Below, in pieces: positions 34,025 through 43,571 of a stretch of 64,000 bases of DNA. The stretch comes from Halomarinibacterium sp041392125 (GTDB lineage: Bacteria > Bacteroidota > Bacteroidia > Flavobacteriales > Flavobacteriaceae): positions 310,001 to 374,000 of the forward strand of contig JAWKMR010000003.1 of NCBI GenBank assembly GCA_041392125.1, given 5' to 3'. The translations under genes were made by a program, and so were the position numbers. The notes below the pieces were generated by a model. The model saw only the letters and a list, made by a program, of their open reading frames with translations, did no database searches and was not told the origin of the DNA. Each line of letters begins with the position of its first letter. Within the stretch, counting starts at the first letter, position 1.

Positions 34025-35623
34025 ATGATGAAAAAAATTCTCCTACCTTTTTTAGTATTTGCCTGCTTTTTTAGTGCAAATGCACAACTTGGCTTTACAG
34101 GCCAACCCATTGGAACTACAGGTAATGATAGAGCCGTAGTAGATATGAATGGTGATTTTTTGGATGATGTTGTCTCTGTAACCAACACCAACGTTCAAAT
34201 TTTCTACCAGCAAAACGATGGTACCTTTAATGAAGTAAATATTACAACAAGTCCTGCAGATTATGGGCCCTCTTGGAGTCTTGCTGCTGCCGATTATGAC
34301 AGAAATGGGTATACCGATTTGCTTTATGGAAGTGGGAGTGGTGTTACTTTTATGAGAGCGAACAATGATGGAACCGGATTTACGGAAGTTTCCGGGCCCG
34401 AATATGTTTTTTCACAACGCTCCAATTTTGTGGATATCAACAATGATGGCCACTTAGACGCTTTTGTTTGCCACGACGTTGAGCCTAACGTATACTATTT
34501 AAATGATGGTGCAGGAAATTTAACCTTTTATCAAGGAGGTTTGGGCGACTTCCCTTCAGGAGGAAATTATGGAAGTGTTTGGATTGATTATGACAACGAT
34601 CGCGATGTAGATATGTTTATTGCTAAATGTGGTGGAAGCGTTGAGCGAAGAACCAATCAAATGCATACCAACAATGGCGATGGTACTTTTACTGAAAATG
34701 CGTTGGATTTAGGATTGGCAGATCCTATGCAAACTTGGTCTTCCGCATGGGCAGATTATGACAATGATGGTGATATGGATGTGTTTGTAGGGGCAAGTAC
34801 CGGAGCTCATAAATTAATGCGAAATAACGGAGATAGCACTTTTACAGATGTTACTGCAGGCTCAGGTATTGAAGGCCTTTCTGAAACCGGAATAGAAAAT
34901 GCTACCTACGATTTCAATAACGATGGTTACCCAGATATTGCTTCAAATGGAAATATCCTTATTGGAAATGGAGATCTTACCTTTGCTTTAGTAAACAACC
35001 TACTACCTTCTAACAACGGCTCTTTTGGAGATTTAAATAATGATGGATATGTAGATAGTTTTACTGGCGGAACTATTTATATGAACAACGGAGGTGACAA
35101 CCACTGGTTAACCATCAACACTATTGGTGTAGATAGTAATATTAATGGTTTAGGTGCCCGTGTGGAAATTGAAAGTGCTTCAGGAACAAAAATTAGAGAC
35201 GTAAGAAGCGGTGAAGGTTTCCGATATATGAGTACCCTTAATACTCATTTTGGACTTGGGTCTGATACGATGATTGATACCATAACTATTTACTGGACTT
35301 CAGGAATTATCGATGTCCTTCACGATGTGGCGGTTGATCAAGTAATTTCTGTAGTTGAAGGGTCTACAATTCTTGGATTAGAAGATACTTTGGTTAACAC
35401 CTTAATTTCTTATCCTAATCCAACATCGGGAACTCTTAACCTTAAGTCTACTGCCGAATTTACCAATCCAATCTACTCTATTTTCGATATGAATGGGAAA
35501 AGAGTAATGAACGAAAGACTTAACTCAAACGCTATAGATGTATCTTACTTGGCTGAAGGAAATTACATTTTAAGAGTCTTTGATAATAAACTTGTGAAAA
35601 CACAACGCTTTATCAAAAAATAA
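34025..35623 (+). CDS. FG-GAP/VCBS repeat protein with ASPIC/UnbV domain and T9SS type A tail
   Basis: 532 residues with signal peptide (SANAQLGF). Multiple FG-GAP beta-propeller repeats show calcium loops such as DYDNDGDMDVFVG, DINNDGHLDAFV and DFNNDGYPDIA. An ASPIC/UnbV region follows (GVDSNINGLGARVEI, RDVRSGEGFRYMS), as in CRTAC1-like proteins. The last 75 residues (SYPNPTSGTLNLKS to LVKTQRFIKK) are a T9SS type A sorting domain. It lies 17 bases after the diheme gene, so the two are probably exported together. Confidence 0.88.
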   Translation: MMKKILLPFLVFACFFSANAQLGFTGQPIGTTGNDRAVVDMNGDFLDDVVSVTNTNVQIFYQQNDGTFNEVNITTSPADYGPSWSLAAADYDRNGYTDLLYGSGSGVTFMRANNDGTGFTEVSGPEYVFSQRSNFVDINNDGHLDAFVCHDVEPNVYYLNDGAGNLTFYQGGLGDFPSGGNYGSVWIDYDNDRDVDMFIAKCGGSVERRTNQMHTNNGDGTFTENALDLGLADPMQTWSSAWADYDNDGDMDVFVGASTGAHKLMRNNGDSTFTDVTAGSGIEGLSETGIENATYDFNNDGYPDIASNGNILIGNGDLTFALVNNLLPSNNGSFGDLNNDGYVDSFTGGTIYMNNGGDNHWLTINTIGVDSNINGLGARVEIESASGTKIRDVRSGEGFRYMSTLNTHFGLGSDTMIDTITIYWTSGIIDVLHDVAVDQVISVVEGSTILGLEDTLVNTLISYPNPTSGTLNLKSTAEFTNPIYSIFDMNGKRVMNERLNSNAIDVSYLAEGNYILRVFDNKLVKTQRFIKK

Positions 35624-35648
35624 CATCCAATTTCAGTTAAATATTCGA

Positions 35649-35686
35649 AACACCGTTACTCAAAAAAGTAACGGTGTTTCTTTTTT
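35649..35686 (+). terminator. Terminator after the FG-GAP gene
   Basis: 12-bp perfect stem AACACCGTTACT / AGTAACGGTGTT (35649-35660 and 35667-35678) followed by a T-rich tail. Confidence 0.85.
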
Positions 35687-35719
35687 CACTATATTTAAAT
35701 AGCTTAAAACCATCCGCCT

Positions 35720-36100
35720 ATGAACTCAACATTTACTAAAATACTTAGTTTTATCCTTGCTATAATCTTAATTTTTTTTGGATTAAATAAGTTTATTGAC
35801 TTTAGCTTTATGCCTTTACCTCAACTTCCCGAAAGCGCTTCAAATTTTATGAAATCCCTCTCGGCCTCCGGGTATGTTCTCCCTCTCATAGGGTTTCTCG
35901 AAATTTTTGTAGGGATTCTATTATTATTAAAAAAATGGGTGCCATTTGCACTTATTCTATTGGCTCCTATTTCATTGAATATATTATTATTTCATTTGTT
36001 TTTAGACCTTCCGTCTATTTTACCGGCGATTGTTATTGTTTCAATAAATGCTATTCTAATTTATAAATACTGGAAGTCCTATAAGCCTCTATTTCAATAG
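35720..36100 (+). CDS. DoxX-family membrane protein, copy 2
   Basis: 126 residues, four predicted spans. Clear paralogue of the gene at 32114: GLNKFIDF matches GINKFFWF and FLEIFVGILLLLKKWVPFAL matches the same block in copy 1. It follows a terminator and therefore has its own transcript. The two DoxX genes bracket the cytochrome/FG-GAP pair. Function not known. Confidence 0.85.
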   Translation: MNSTFTKILSFILAIILIFFGLNKFIDFSFMPLPQLPESASNFMKSLSASGYVLPLIGFLEIFVGILLLLKKWVPFALILLAPISLNILLFHLFLDLPSILPAIVIVSINAILIYKYWKSYKPLFQ

Positions 36101-36168
36101 AAGACATACTATTTATATTTAATAAAAGTATCGAAATTCGTATTTTTACCACAATTAAATCATTTGTA

Positions 36169-38328
36169 ATGAAATACTTTGTGTATTTATTAATAGCTAT
36201 GTTAGGAATAAGCTGTCAGAATAAAATGGAAAAAAAGCCAATAGTATTAACGTATCCTACCACAAATAAAGTGGACTCCGTAGATACTTATTTTGGCAAT
36301 GAAGTTGCTGACCCTTACAGATGGTTGGAAGATGACCGAAGTGCCGAAACAGAAGCTTGGGTAAAAGCTCAAAACAAAGTCACTTTTAGCTATTTAGATT
36401 CAATTCCTTTTCGAAATGAATTAAAAGAACGCCTTTCTGCGCTCTGGAATTATGAAAAAATAGGAGCTCCTTTTAAAGAAGGAGATTATACGTATTTCTA
36501 TAAAAATAATGGGCTGCAAAATCAATATGTAGTTTATAGATACCAAACCGGCGATAATCCCAATACTGCTCAAGTATTTTTAGACCCCAATACATTTAAG
36601 GAAGACGGTACTATTTCCTTAGGAAATTTAAGTTTTTCAAAAAATGGAAAAATAGCTGCATATAGTATTTCTGAAGGAGGAAGTGATTGGAGGAAAGTAT
36701 TAGTAATGGATGTTGAAACAAAAGAAATTTTAGAAGACACCCTAGTAGATATCAAATTTAGCGGCTTATCTTGGAAAGGAAACGAGGGGTTTTACTACTC
36801 AAGTTATGATAAACCCAAAGGAAGTGAGCTTTCGGCAAAAACAGATCAACATAAATTATATTATCACCAGCTTGGTACCTCTCAAAAAAGGGATGCTCTT
36901 ATTTTTGGCGGCATTCCTTCTGAAAAACATAGATATGTAGGTGGCATTGTTACCGAAGATGGTAAATACCTTCTTGTTACTGCCAGTATTTCTACTTCCG
37001 GCAATAAATTATTTCTCAAGGACTTGGAAAATCCCAATAGTACTTTTGTAACTATTCTAGACCATACCGAAAGCGACACGTACCTCTTGGACAATGAAGG
37101 AAGCACCTTATTTTTAAGTACCAATCTTAATGCACCCAATAAAAAAATAGTAAAAGTAGATGTTGCCAATCCAAGTCCGGAACACTGGAAAGATATCATT
37201 CCCGAAACAAAAAATGTATTAAGCCCCTCTACAGCAGGAAATTATATTTTTGCAGAATATATGATAGATGCCATCTCTAAAGTTTTTCAATATGATTTTT
37301 CCGGAAACTTAATACGAGAAATAACACTACCTGGTTTGGGAAGTGCAGGAGGTTTTGGAGCCAAAAAGGATGAAAAAGAAGTTTATTATTCTTTTACCAA
37401 CTACACCACACCCGGCAGTATATATAAGCTTCAAATAGAAACCGGAAAGTCGGAATTATACAACAAACCAAAAATAGATTTCATTTCTGAAAATTTCGAG
37501 AGTAAGCAAGTGTTTTTTACTTCAAAAGATGGAACAAAAGTTCCCATGATCATTACCTATAAAAAGGGAATCGAGCTTAACGGAAAAAACCCAACCATAC
37601 TTTATGGATATGGCGGATTCAACATAAGCTTAACCCCTTCTTTTAGCATTCCAAATGCAGTGTGGTTGGAACAGGGAGGTATTTATGCTGTCCCAAACCT
37701 TAGAGGCGGTGGTGAATACGGAAAAGAATGGCATAAAGCAGGAACCAAAATGCAAAAGCAAAATGTATTTGACGATTTTATTGCCGCTGCCGAATATTTG
37801 ATTGAAAACAAATACACCTCCAAAGAATACTTAGCCATTCGAGGAGGATCTAACGGGGGATTATTGGTAGGTGCCGTGATGACGCAGCGCCCAGATTTAA
37901 TGCAAGTAGCTTTGCCTGCTGTTGGGGTTTTAGATATGCTACGATATCATACTTTTACTGCAGGTGCCGGATGGGCTTATGATTATGGAACTACAGAAGA
38001 AAGTGAGGAAATGTTTCAATATTTAAAAGGCTACTCTCCAGTTCACAATGTAAAAAAAGGAGTAAAATATCCCGCAACCCTCGTGACTACCGGAGACCAT
38101 GACGACAGAGTTGTCCCGGCGCATAGTTTTAAATTTGCTGCTGCGCTACAAGAAAACCAAATAGGAACCAATCCTGTATTAATTAGAGTTGAAACTGACG
38201 CAGGCCACGGAGCAGGAACTCCTGTTCATAAAACCATAGAGCAATATGCCGATATTTTTGTATTTACACTTTATAATATGGGCTACGAAGTACTCCCTGA
38301 AAAAGTAAACTCAAAAATAAAGGAATAA
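36169..38328 (+). CDS. Prolyl oligopeptidase (S9A family), lipoprotein
   Basis: 719 residues, with signal LGISC suggesting lipidation. An N-terminal seven-bladed propeller (from DPYRWLEDDRSAETEAWV) gates a C-terminal alpha/beta hydrolase. The triad is Ser561 in IRGGSNGGLLVGAVM, Asp in GDHDDRVVPAHS and His in DAGHGAGTP. It cleaves short proline-containing peptides outside the cytoplasm. It sits 6 bases upstream of an ABC ATPase gene. Confidence 0.94.
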   Translation: MKYFVYLLIAMLGISCQNKMEKKPIVLTYPTTNKVDSVDTYFGNEVADPYRWLEDDRSAETEAWVKAQNKVTFSYLDSIPFRNELKERLSALWNYEKIGAPFKEGDYTYFYKNNGLQNQYVVYRYQTGDNPNTAQVFLDPNTFKEDGTISLGNLSFSKNGKIAAYSISEGGSDWRKVLVMDVETKEILEDTLVDIKFSGLSWKGNEGFYYSSYDKPKGSELSAKTDQHKLYYHQLGTSQKRDALIFGGIPSEKHRYVGGIVTEDGKYLLVTASISTSGNKLFLKDLENPNSTFVTILDHTESDTYLLDNEGSTLFLSTNLNAPNKKIVKVDVANPSPEHWKDIIPETKNVLSPSTAGNYIFAEYMIDAISKVFQYDFSGNLIREITLPGLGSAGGFGAKKDEKEVYYSFTNYTTPGSIYKLQIETGKSELYNKPKIDFISENFESKQVFFTSKDGTKVPMIITYKKGIELNGKNPTILYGYGGFNISLTPSFSIPNAVWLEQGGIYAVPNLRGGGEYGKEWHKAGTKMQKQNVFDDFIAAAEYLIENKYTSKEYLAIRGGSNGGLLVGAVMTQRPDLMQVALPAVGVLDMLRYHTFTAGAGWAYDYGTTEESEEMFQYLKGYSPVHNVKKGVKYPATLVTTGDHDDRVVPAHSFKFAAALQENQIGTNPVLIRVETDAGHGAGTPVHKTIEQYADIFVFTLYNMGYEVLPEKVNSKIKE

Positions 38329-38334
38329 AAAAGT

Positions 38335-39273
38335 ATGCTTCAGGTTGCAATTCATTCTTTTTCGTATGCTGAAAAAGAAATTCTTTCTGAAATTAATTTT
38401 CGTTTGGATAAAGGACAACACCTTGCCATTCTTGGTGAAAGTGGATGTGGTAAATCTACTTTGTTGCATCTTATTTATGGGCTACTTCATTTAGAACATG
38501 GAAGTTTACAATGGGGAGACAAAAAGCTTCTGGGGCCTAAGTTTAATCTTGTTCCCGGCGAAGAATTTATAAAATTAGTCGCACAAGAATTTAATGTCAT
38601 GCCTTTTATAAGTGTTGCTGAAAATATAGCAACCCATTTGCCGCGGTTAGATTTAGAGACAGACCGCCAACGGGTAGAAGAGCTTTTATCGGTAGTAGAC
38701 ATGGGGGCTTTCGCTCATGTTATGGTAAAAAACTTAAGTGGTGGACAAAAACAACGTGTAGCGTTGGCAAAAGCATTGGCAAAAAAACCAGAGTTGCTGC
38801 TGTTGGATGAACCTTTCAGCAATGTAGATGTTTTCAGAAAAAATACCTTGCGCAGAAAACTTTTCAGTTATTTAAAAAAGAATAAAATAACCTGTATTAC
38901 CGCCACACATGATGCCGAGGAGGCTTTGGCTTTTTCTGATATCATTTTATTATTGAAAGACGGCAAAATGGAACGGTTAGATACTCCGGAGGACTTATAT
39001 CATTCTCTTGAAAACAGCTATCAAACCGGGTTTTTTGGAGAAGTTTCTATAATACCGGCGGGCATTCTTTCTCCTCAAGAAAAAATCGTTTTACCACACC
39101 AATTAACCGTTTCAGAAAGTAAAACTAACTTGCAGGTTAAGGTTTCCCAATCTTACTTTAAAGGTAAATATTACGTCGTTGAAGCAAGCTACAACAAAAT
39201 AACCGTTTTTTTTGAAAGCAATGTTTTAATTAAAAGCGGGACAGAAGTTTACTTGAAATTAATCAATCCTTAA
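38335..39273 (+). CDS. ABC transporter ATP-binding protein
   Basis: 312 residues with Walker A GESGCGKSTLLHL, Q-loop, signature LSGGQKQRVALAKAL, Walker B LLLLDEPFSNVD and switch His in TATHDAEEAL. A C-terminal extension of about 80 residues after 235 resembles a TOBE-type regulatory region. No permease or substrate-binding gene is adjacent. It overlaps the convergent Gre-like gene by 15 bases. The substrate is unknown; polyamine or metal importers have this layout. Confidence 0.85.
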   Translation: MLQVAIHSFSYAEKEILSEINFRLDKGQHLAILGESGCGKSTLLHLIYGLLHLEHGSLQWGDKKLLGPKFNLVPGEEFIKLVAQEFNVMPFISVAENIATHLPRLDLETDRQRVEELLSVVDMGAFAHVMVKNLSGGQKQRVALAKALAKKPELLLLDEPFSNVDVFRKNTLRRKLFSYLKKNKITCITATHDAEEALAFSDIILLLKDGKMERLDTPEDLYHSLENSYQTGFFGEVSIIPAGILSPQEKIVLPHQLTVSESKTNLQVKVSQSYFKGKYYVVEASYNKITVFFESNVLIKSGTEVYLKLINP

Positions 39274-39717
39274 AATTTTGCTTTCCATCCCGTTGAATGA
39301 AAACACCTCTCCTTTTATTTTTCCTGAGATGGCTTGTCCTATAGGTGAATTAAGCGCAATACATAAAAAGGAGCTCCCCTGAACTTCCACAGCACCAATG
39401 GAAAGGCTTATAAAATACGTTGCTTTTTCGGTTTTAATTAAACTTCCTAAACGCGCATAATCTGAAGTTGTATTTACATCTATTTTCTTCAGTAATTCTT
39501 TTATTGCTAATACTTCGTGAAGTTGTTTTGTGGCGTTTTCACGATCAATTTGCATCATCGCACGGCTGTTATCCAACTCATCTCCAGAACTTGATTTCGA
39601 TTCTTCAGCTAGGGATTCGTCTATATCGGCAATAGTATGCTTAATATTTTGATGTCTATGCTCAGCTTTATCAAAACATATTTGAAATAGTGCTTGTTTA
39701 ATTTCCTTTGCGGTCAT
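39259..39717 (-). CDS. GreA/GreB-like protein
   Basis: 152 residues. An N-terminal coiled-coil (about 1-75, with DIDESLAEESKSSSGDELD) is followed by a C-terminal FKBP-like part (EKATYFISLSIGAVEV, ALNSPIGQAISGK). This matches the transcript-cleavage-factor layout. Homologues are often labelled 3-oxoacyl-ACP synthase, but no ketosynthase motif is present. The acidic tip carries ESKSSSGDELD rather than the classic EARENGD-type tip, so a regulator of RNA polymerase other than canonical GreA is plausible. It overlaps mtgA by 20 bases. Confidence 0.75.
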   Translation of the reverse strand: MTAKEIKQALFQICFDKAEHRHQNIKHTIADIDESLAEESKSSSGDELDNSRAMMQIDRENATKQLHEVLAIKELLKKIDVNTTSDYARLGSLIKTEKATYFISLSIGAVEVQGSSFLCIALNSPIGQAISGKIKGEVFSFNGMESKILRID

Positions 39718-40402
39718 CGTCTTTCGTTTCTTTTAAAGTAAATGTACCATAATTATTCATTTGTCTAACCAGCCAACTTTTTCTGTTTTCAACATAATTT
39801 GAACTACCTGAGGCTTTATATTTCCTGGGGTTTGGAAGAATTACAGCAATGGAAGCTGCTTGATATCTCGTTAATTTTTTTGCACTTTTATGGAACCAAT
39901 ATTGCGATGCCGCTTCCGCCCCATAAATACCATTGCCCATCTCAATACTATTAAGATACACTTCCAAAATTCGTTCTTTGCTCCATAGTGTTTCAATTAA
40001 AAAAGTGAAATACGTTTCTAAGCCTTTTCTAAACCAACTTCGTTCTGGCCAAAGGAAAACATTTTTTGCGGTTTGTTGAGAAATGGTACTCCCCCCTTTT
40101 ACTCGTTTTCCATTTTGATTGTTTTTATAGGCTTTTTGAATGGCCTCATAATCAAATCCGTTATGATTTATAAAATTTTGATCTTCCGCTGAAATTACTG
40201 CTAATTGTAGTTCTGCCGAGATCTCTTCCATAGGAACCCAATCATGTTTGGTTTCAAAATCACCTTCGGCCTCCATAGAACGTATAGCCATAAGAGGTGT
40301 GTAAGGCACAGGAACCCATTTATACAATAATACCCACAAAATACTTATGGCTAAAAACCATAGAAATGTTTTCCATAAAAATCGAATCACTTTCCGAATC
40401 AT
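39698..40402 (-). CDS. mtgA: Monofunctional peptidoglycan glycosyltransferase
   Basis: Polymerises glycan strands from lipid II. 234 residues: an N-terminal membrane anchor (FLWKTFLWFLAISILWVLLY) and a GT51 domain with catalytic Glu in SAEDQNFINHNGFD, then GGSTISQQTAKNVFLWPERS and LEVYLNSIEMGNGIYGAEAA. No transpeptidase domain. It lies two bases downstream of the FAD oxidoreductase gene and overlaps the Gre-like gene by 20 bases. Confidence 0.94.
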   Translation of the reverse strand: MIRKVIRFLWKTFLWFLAISILWVLLYKWVPVPYTPLMAIRSMEAEGDFETKHDWVPMEEISAELQLAVISAEDQNFINHNGFDYEAIQKAYKNNQNGKRVKGGSTISQQTAKNVFLWPERSWFRKGLETYFTFLIETLWSKERILEVYLNSIEMGNGIYGAEAASQYWFHKSAKKLTRYQAASIAVILPNPRKYKASGSSNYVENRKSWLVRQMNNYGTFTLKETKDDDRKGN

Positions 40403-40403
40403 A

Positions 40404-41537
40404 TCAGGAACTTGCTAATGTTGCTAATTCATCGCCTACTAAACTGCCTATGGCCACACCCATGCCTCCCAACCGAACGCCACAAAATACATTTTCGGCA
40501 ACTTGTGTTACAATTGGTTTTTTTTGAGAACCTACCCCCATAATGCCGCTCCATCGATGTTCAATTTCAAAGGGTGTGTTCGGAATTATGGTGTCTTTAA
40601 GAAGCTCTTCCAATCGACTTTGTATGAGCTGGGTAGTTTCCATTTGTGTGGTTGTTTCGCCATTAAAATCCAAATTTCTACCTCCTCCCAATAAAATCCG
40701 ATTGTCTATATTTCGAAAATAATAATAGCCCTTATCCAAATGAAAAGTCCCTTTTAGTTTAAGATTATGTATCGGTTTTGTAATAAGAACTTGCGCTCTG
40801 GCAGGTTTCATATTATTTATATGAAACAGATCTTTTGCAAAGCCATTAGTAGCAATAATTAATTTTTTAGTTGAAAATTCGCCAAAATCATCAAAATTCA
40901 TTAGAACTGTATCATTTTTACTCAAAAAAGACTCCATTTTGAACGAATTTAATATAAAAACATCCTTTTTCATACATTTTCGAAGGAGTGAATTCATCAT
41001 TTTTCCGGTATCGATTTGTCCTTCAAACTGATTAAAAATGAGTGAATTTTGAATGTTTTTGAAAGAAAATGAATTGTTTTTAACTGAAAAAGCTTCATTT
41101 TTATTAAAAATAGCTTCTTTTAGAAGATTGTTAACGTAGGGTAATTTTAAAATACAATTTTGATATAACTCAATATCATTTTCAAGGAAAAGTTCGTAGC
41201 CTCCATGATACTTAAAACCAATATTTTTATCTCCTAAACTCTTTCGAAGCAATTTTAATCCGGAAACTCTTTTTGAAACCAATTGTATCACTTCTTCTTC
41301 TGAGTGCGCTTTTAAATCGTCCAATATTTCTGAAAGACTTCCAAAACAAGCAAAGCCTGCATTTTTTGTACTGGCTCCATTAGGTAGTACCGATCGTTCA
41401 AAAACAACTATTTTGGCCTTTGGATGCTTTTCCCGTAATGACAAAGCACACGAAAGTCCTACAATACCGCTTCCAATGATGGCAAAATCAATATCCTTTA
41501 ACCAGGTTTTATATTCCCAATACGAAAAATTTACCAT
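40404..41537 (-). CDS. FAD-dependent oxidoreductase (DAO family)
   Basis: 377 residues. The Rossmann dinucleotide motif IIGSGIVGLSCALSLRE is near residues 19-35 and GASTKNAGFACFG is the FAD-contact segment. GVRLGGMGVAIGSLVG closes the fold. Homologues oxidise amino acids or related amines; the substrate is unknown. It heads a cluster with mtgA and the Gre-like gene on the minus strand. Confidence 0.88.
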   Translation of the reverse strand: MVNFSYWEYKTWLKDIDFAIIGSGIVGLSCALSLREKHPKAKIVVFERSVLPNGASTKNAGFACFGSLSEILDDLKAHSEEEVIQLVSKRVSGLKLLRKSLGDKNIGFKYHGGYELFLENDIELYQNCILKLPYVNNLLKEAIFNKNEAFSVKNNSFSFKNIQNSLIFNQFEGQIDTGKMMNSLLRKCMKKDVFILNSFKMESFLSKNDTVLMNFDDFGEFSTKKLIIATNGFAKDLFHINNMKPARAQVLITKPIHNLKLKGTFHLDKGYYYFRNIDNRILLGGGRNLDFNGETTTQMETTQLIQSRLEELLKDTIIPNTPFEIEHRWSGIMGVGSQKKPIVTQVAENVFCGVRLGGMGVAIGSLVGDELATLASS

Positions 41538-41620
41538 TTGGTACTATTTGATAAAAAAACACCCATTCCAAAGATATTATTTTTTGAAATGGGCGTAATA
41601 GAGTTTAATTTTTTAATGAA

Positions 41621-42970
41621 TTATTCTTCAGGACTATTCATAACCCAAGTATTCATAAATGCCGTGGTATAATTCCCTGCTACATAAGCGGGATCATCCA
41701 TCAACTGCCTGTGAAAGGGAATGGTAGTTTTAATTCCTTCAATAACAAACTCATCTAAGGCGCGTTTCATTTTATTAATTGCCTCATCACGTGTTTGAGC
41801 CGTAGTAATAAGTTTCGCAATCATTGAATCATAATTAGGAGGTATCACATAACCTGCATATACATGGGTATCTAACCGAACTCCATGACCCCCGGGAGCG
41901 TGTAAAACCGTGATTTTTCCCGGAGAAGGACGGAATCCATTATAAGGATCTTCCGCATTAATTCTGCATTCAATAGAATGTAGTTGCGGTAAATAGTTTT
42001 TTCCTGAAATGGGTATTCCAGCAGCCACCAAAATTTGCTCACGTATTAAATCATGATCTACCACTTGTTCGGTAATGGGGTGTTCCACTTGAATACGAGT
42101 ATTCATTTCCATGAAATAGAAATTACGGTGCTTGTCTACTAAAAATTCAATAGTACCTGCTCCTTCATAATTAATATATTCTGCTGCTTTTACGGCTGCT
42201 TTACCCATATCCTCCCGAAGCTTTTTAGTCATAAAAGGACTTGGGGTTTCTTCCGTAAGTTTTTGGTGACGTCGCTGGATGGAGCAATCTCTTTCACTTA
42301 AGTGACAAGCTTTCCCTGTACTGTCTCCAACCACCTGAATTTCAATATGTCGAGGTTCTTCAATAAGTTTTTCCATATACATATCGTCGTTTCCAAAAGC
42401 AGCTTTACTTTCTTGACGTGCAGATTCCCAAGCAGCTTGTAAATCTTCTTCTTTCCAGACAGCGCGCATTCCCTTTCCTCCTCCTCCGGCACTGGCCTTC
42501 AGCATTACAGGATATCCTGTTTCTTTCGCAACTTTCTTGCATGTTTCAAAATCGGGAATTATTCCATCACTCCCGGGAACACATGGTACCCCAGCCGCTT
42601 TCATCGTGGCTTTGGCTGTAGCTTTGTCTCCCATTTTCTGAATCATATCTGCAGAAGCTCCTATGAACTTAATTCCATGTTCTTCGCAGATTTTTGAAAA
42701 CTTCGCATTTTCAGACAGAAATCCATATCCTGGGTGAATAGCATCTGCGTTGGTTATTTCTGCCGCTGCAATAATGTTTGAAATCTTTAAATAACTTTCA
42801 CTACTAGGGGGTGGGCCAATACAAACCGCCTCGTCTGCAAAACGTACATGAAGACTTTCTGCATCTGCAGTAGAATATACCGCTACGGTCTTTATTCCCA
42901 TCTCCTTGCAAGTTCGTATTACACGTAAGGCTATTTCGCCTCTATTGGCAATTAAAATCTTTTTGAACAT
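41621..42970 (-). CDS. accC: Acetyl-CoA carboxylase, biotin carboxylase subunit
   Basis: ATP-dependent carboxylation of biotin on BCCP, the first half of malonyl-CoA formation. 449 residues. Start MFKKILIANRGEIALRVIR is classical; the ATP-grasp glycine loop is KASAGGGGKGMRAV, and EMNTRIQVEHPITE carries the catalytic Arg and Glu. It lies 78 bases after accB. Confidence 0.96.
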   Translation of the reverse strand: MFKKILIANRGEIALRVIRTCKEMGIKTVAVYSTADAESLHVRFADEAVCIGPPPSSESYLKISNIIAAAEITNADAIHPGYGFLSENAKFSKICEEHGIKFIGASADMIQKMGDKATAKATMKAAGVPCVPGSDGIIPDFETCKKVAKETGYPVMLKASAGGGGKGMRAVWKEEDLQAAWESARQESKAAFGNDDMYMEKLIEEPRHIEIQVVGDSTGKACHLSERDCSIQRRHQKLTEETPSPFMTKKLREDMGKAAVKAAEYINYEGAGTIEFLVDKHRNFYFMEMNTRIQVEHPITEQVVDHDLIREQILVAAGIPISGKNYLPQLHSIECRINAEDPYNGFRPSPGKITVLHAPGGHGVRLDTHVYAGYVIPPNYDSMIAKLITTAQTRDEAINKMKRALDEFVIEGIKTTIPFHRQLMDDPAYVAGNYTTAFMNTWVMNSPEE

Positions 42971-43048
42971 ACTATGCTAATTTTCAAATCTCAAGAACCA
43001 AACTCCAACTTTTTTTGGGATTTGATTTTTGAGATTGGGATTTGTCAA

Positions 43049-43537
43049 TTAAGATGGGTCTATTAAAAATAAGGGTTGGTCAAATTCTACCGGTGAAGAG
43101 TCATCCACTAAAACTTTCACAATTCTTCCTGAAACTTCACTTTCTATCTCGTTAAATAGTTTCATAGCTTCAATAACGCAAAGTACATCGCCTGCCGAAA
43201 CGGCATCGCCTACTTCCTTAAATACTGGTTTATCGGGAGATGGTTTGCGATAGAAAGTTCCTATTATGGGCGATTTAACAGTTATGTATTTTGAACTGTC
43301 TTCTGAAACTGCCGCAACTTCTTTAGCAGCCACTGGAGCAGTTTCAACTTGTGGCTGTGAGGTTATCATTTGAGGCGCTTGCTGCATCGGGGCAGGAATG
43401 TGCTGAATGTATGTTGGTTCATCTGGATCGTGGCCCGTTTTAATGGTGATTTTAACATCTTCCATTTCAAGTTTCACTTCACTAGCACCTGATTTAGCCA
43501 CAAACTTGATTAGATTTTGAATATCTTTTAAGTCCAT
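43049..43537 (-). CDS. accB: Acetyl-CoA carboxylase, biotin carboxyl carrier protein
   Basis: 162 residues. The N-terminal helix is followed by an Ala/Pro/Gln-rich linker (about 40-80) and a lipoyl-like biotinyl domain with Lys126 in VIEAMKLFNE, the biotinylation site. Co-directional between fabH and accC. Confidence 0.96.
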   Translation of the reverse strand: MDLKDIQNLIKFVAKSGASEVKLEMEDVKITIKTGHDPDEPTYIQHIPAPMQQAPQMITSQPQVETAPVAAKEVAAVSEDSSKYITVKSPIIGTFYRKPSPDKPVFKEVGDAVSAGDVLCVIEAMKLFNEIESEVSGRIVKVLVDDSSPVEFDQPLFLIDPS

Positions 43538-43571
43538 ATAGTTATATTTATTTAATTGGTCGTTAGTTAAT

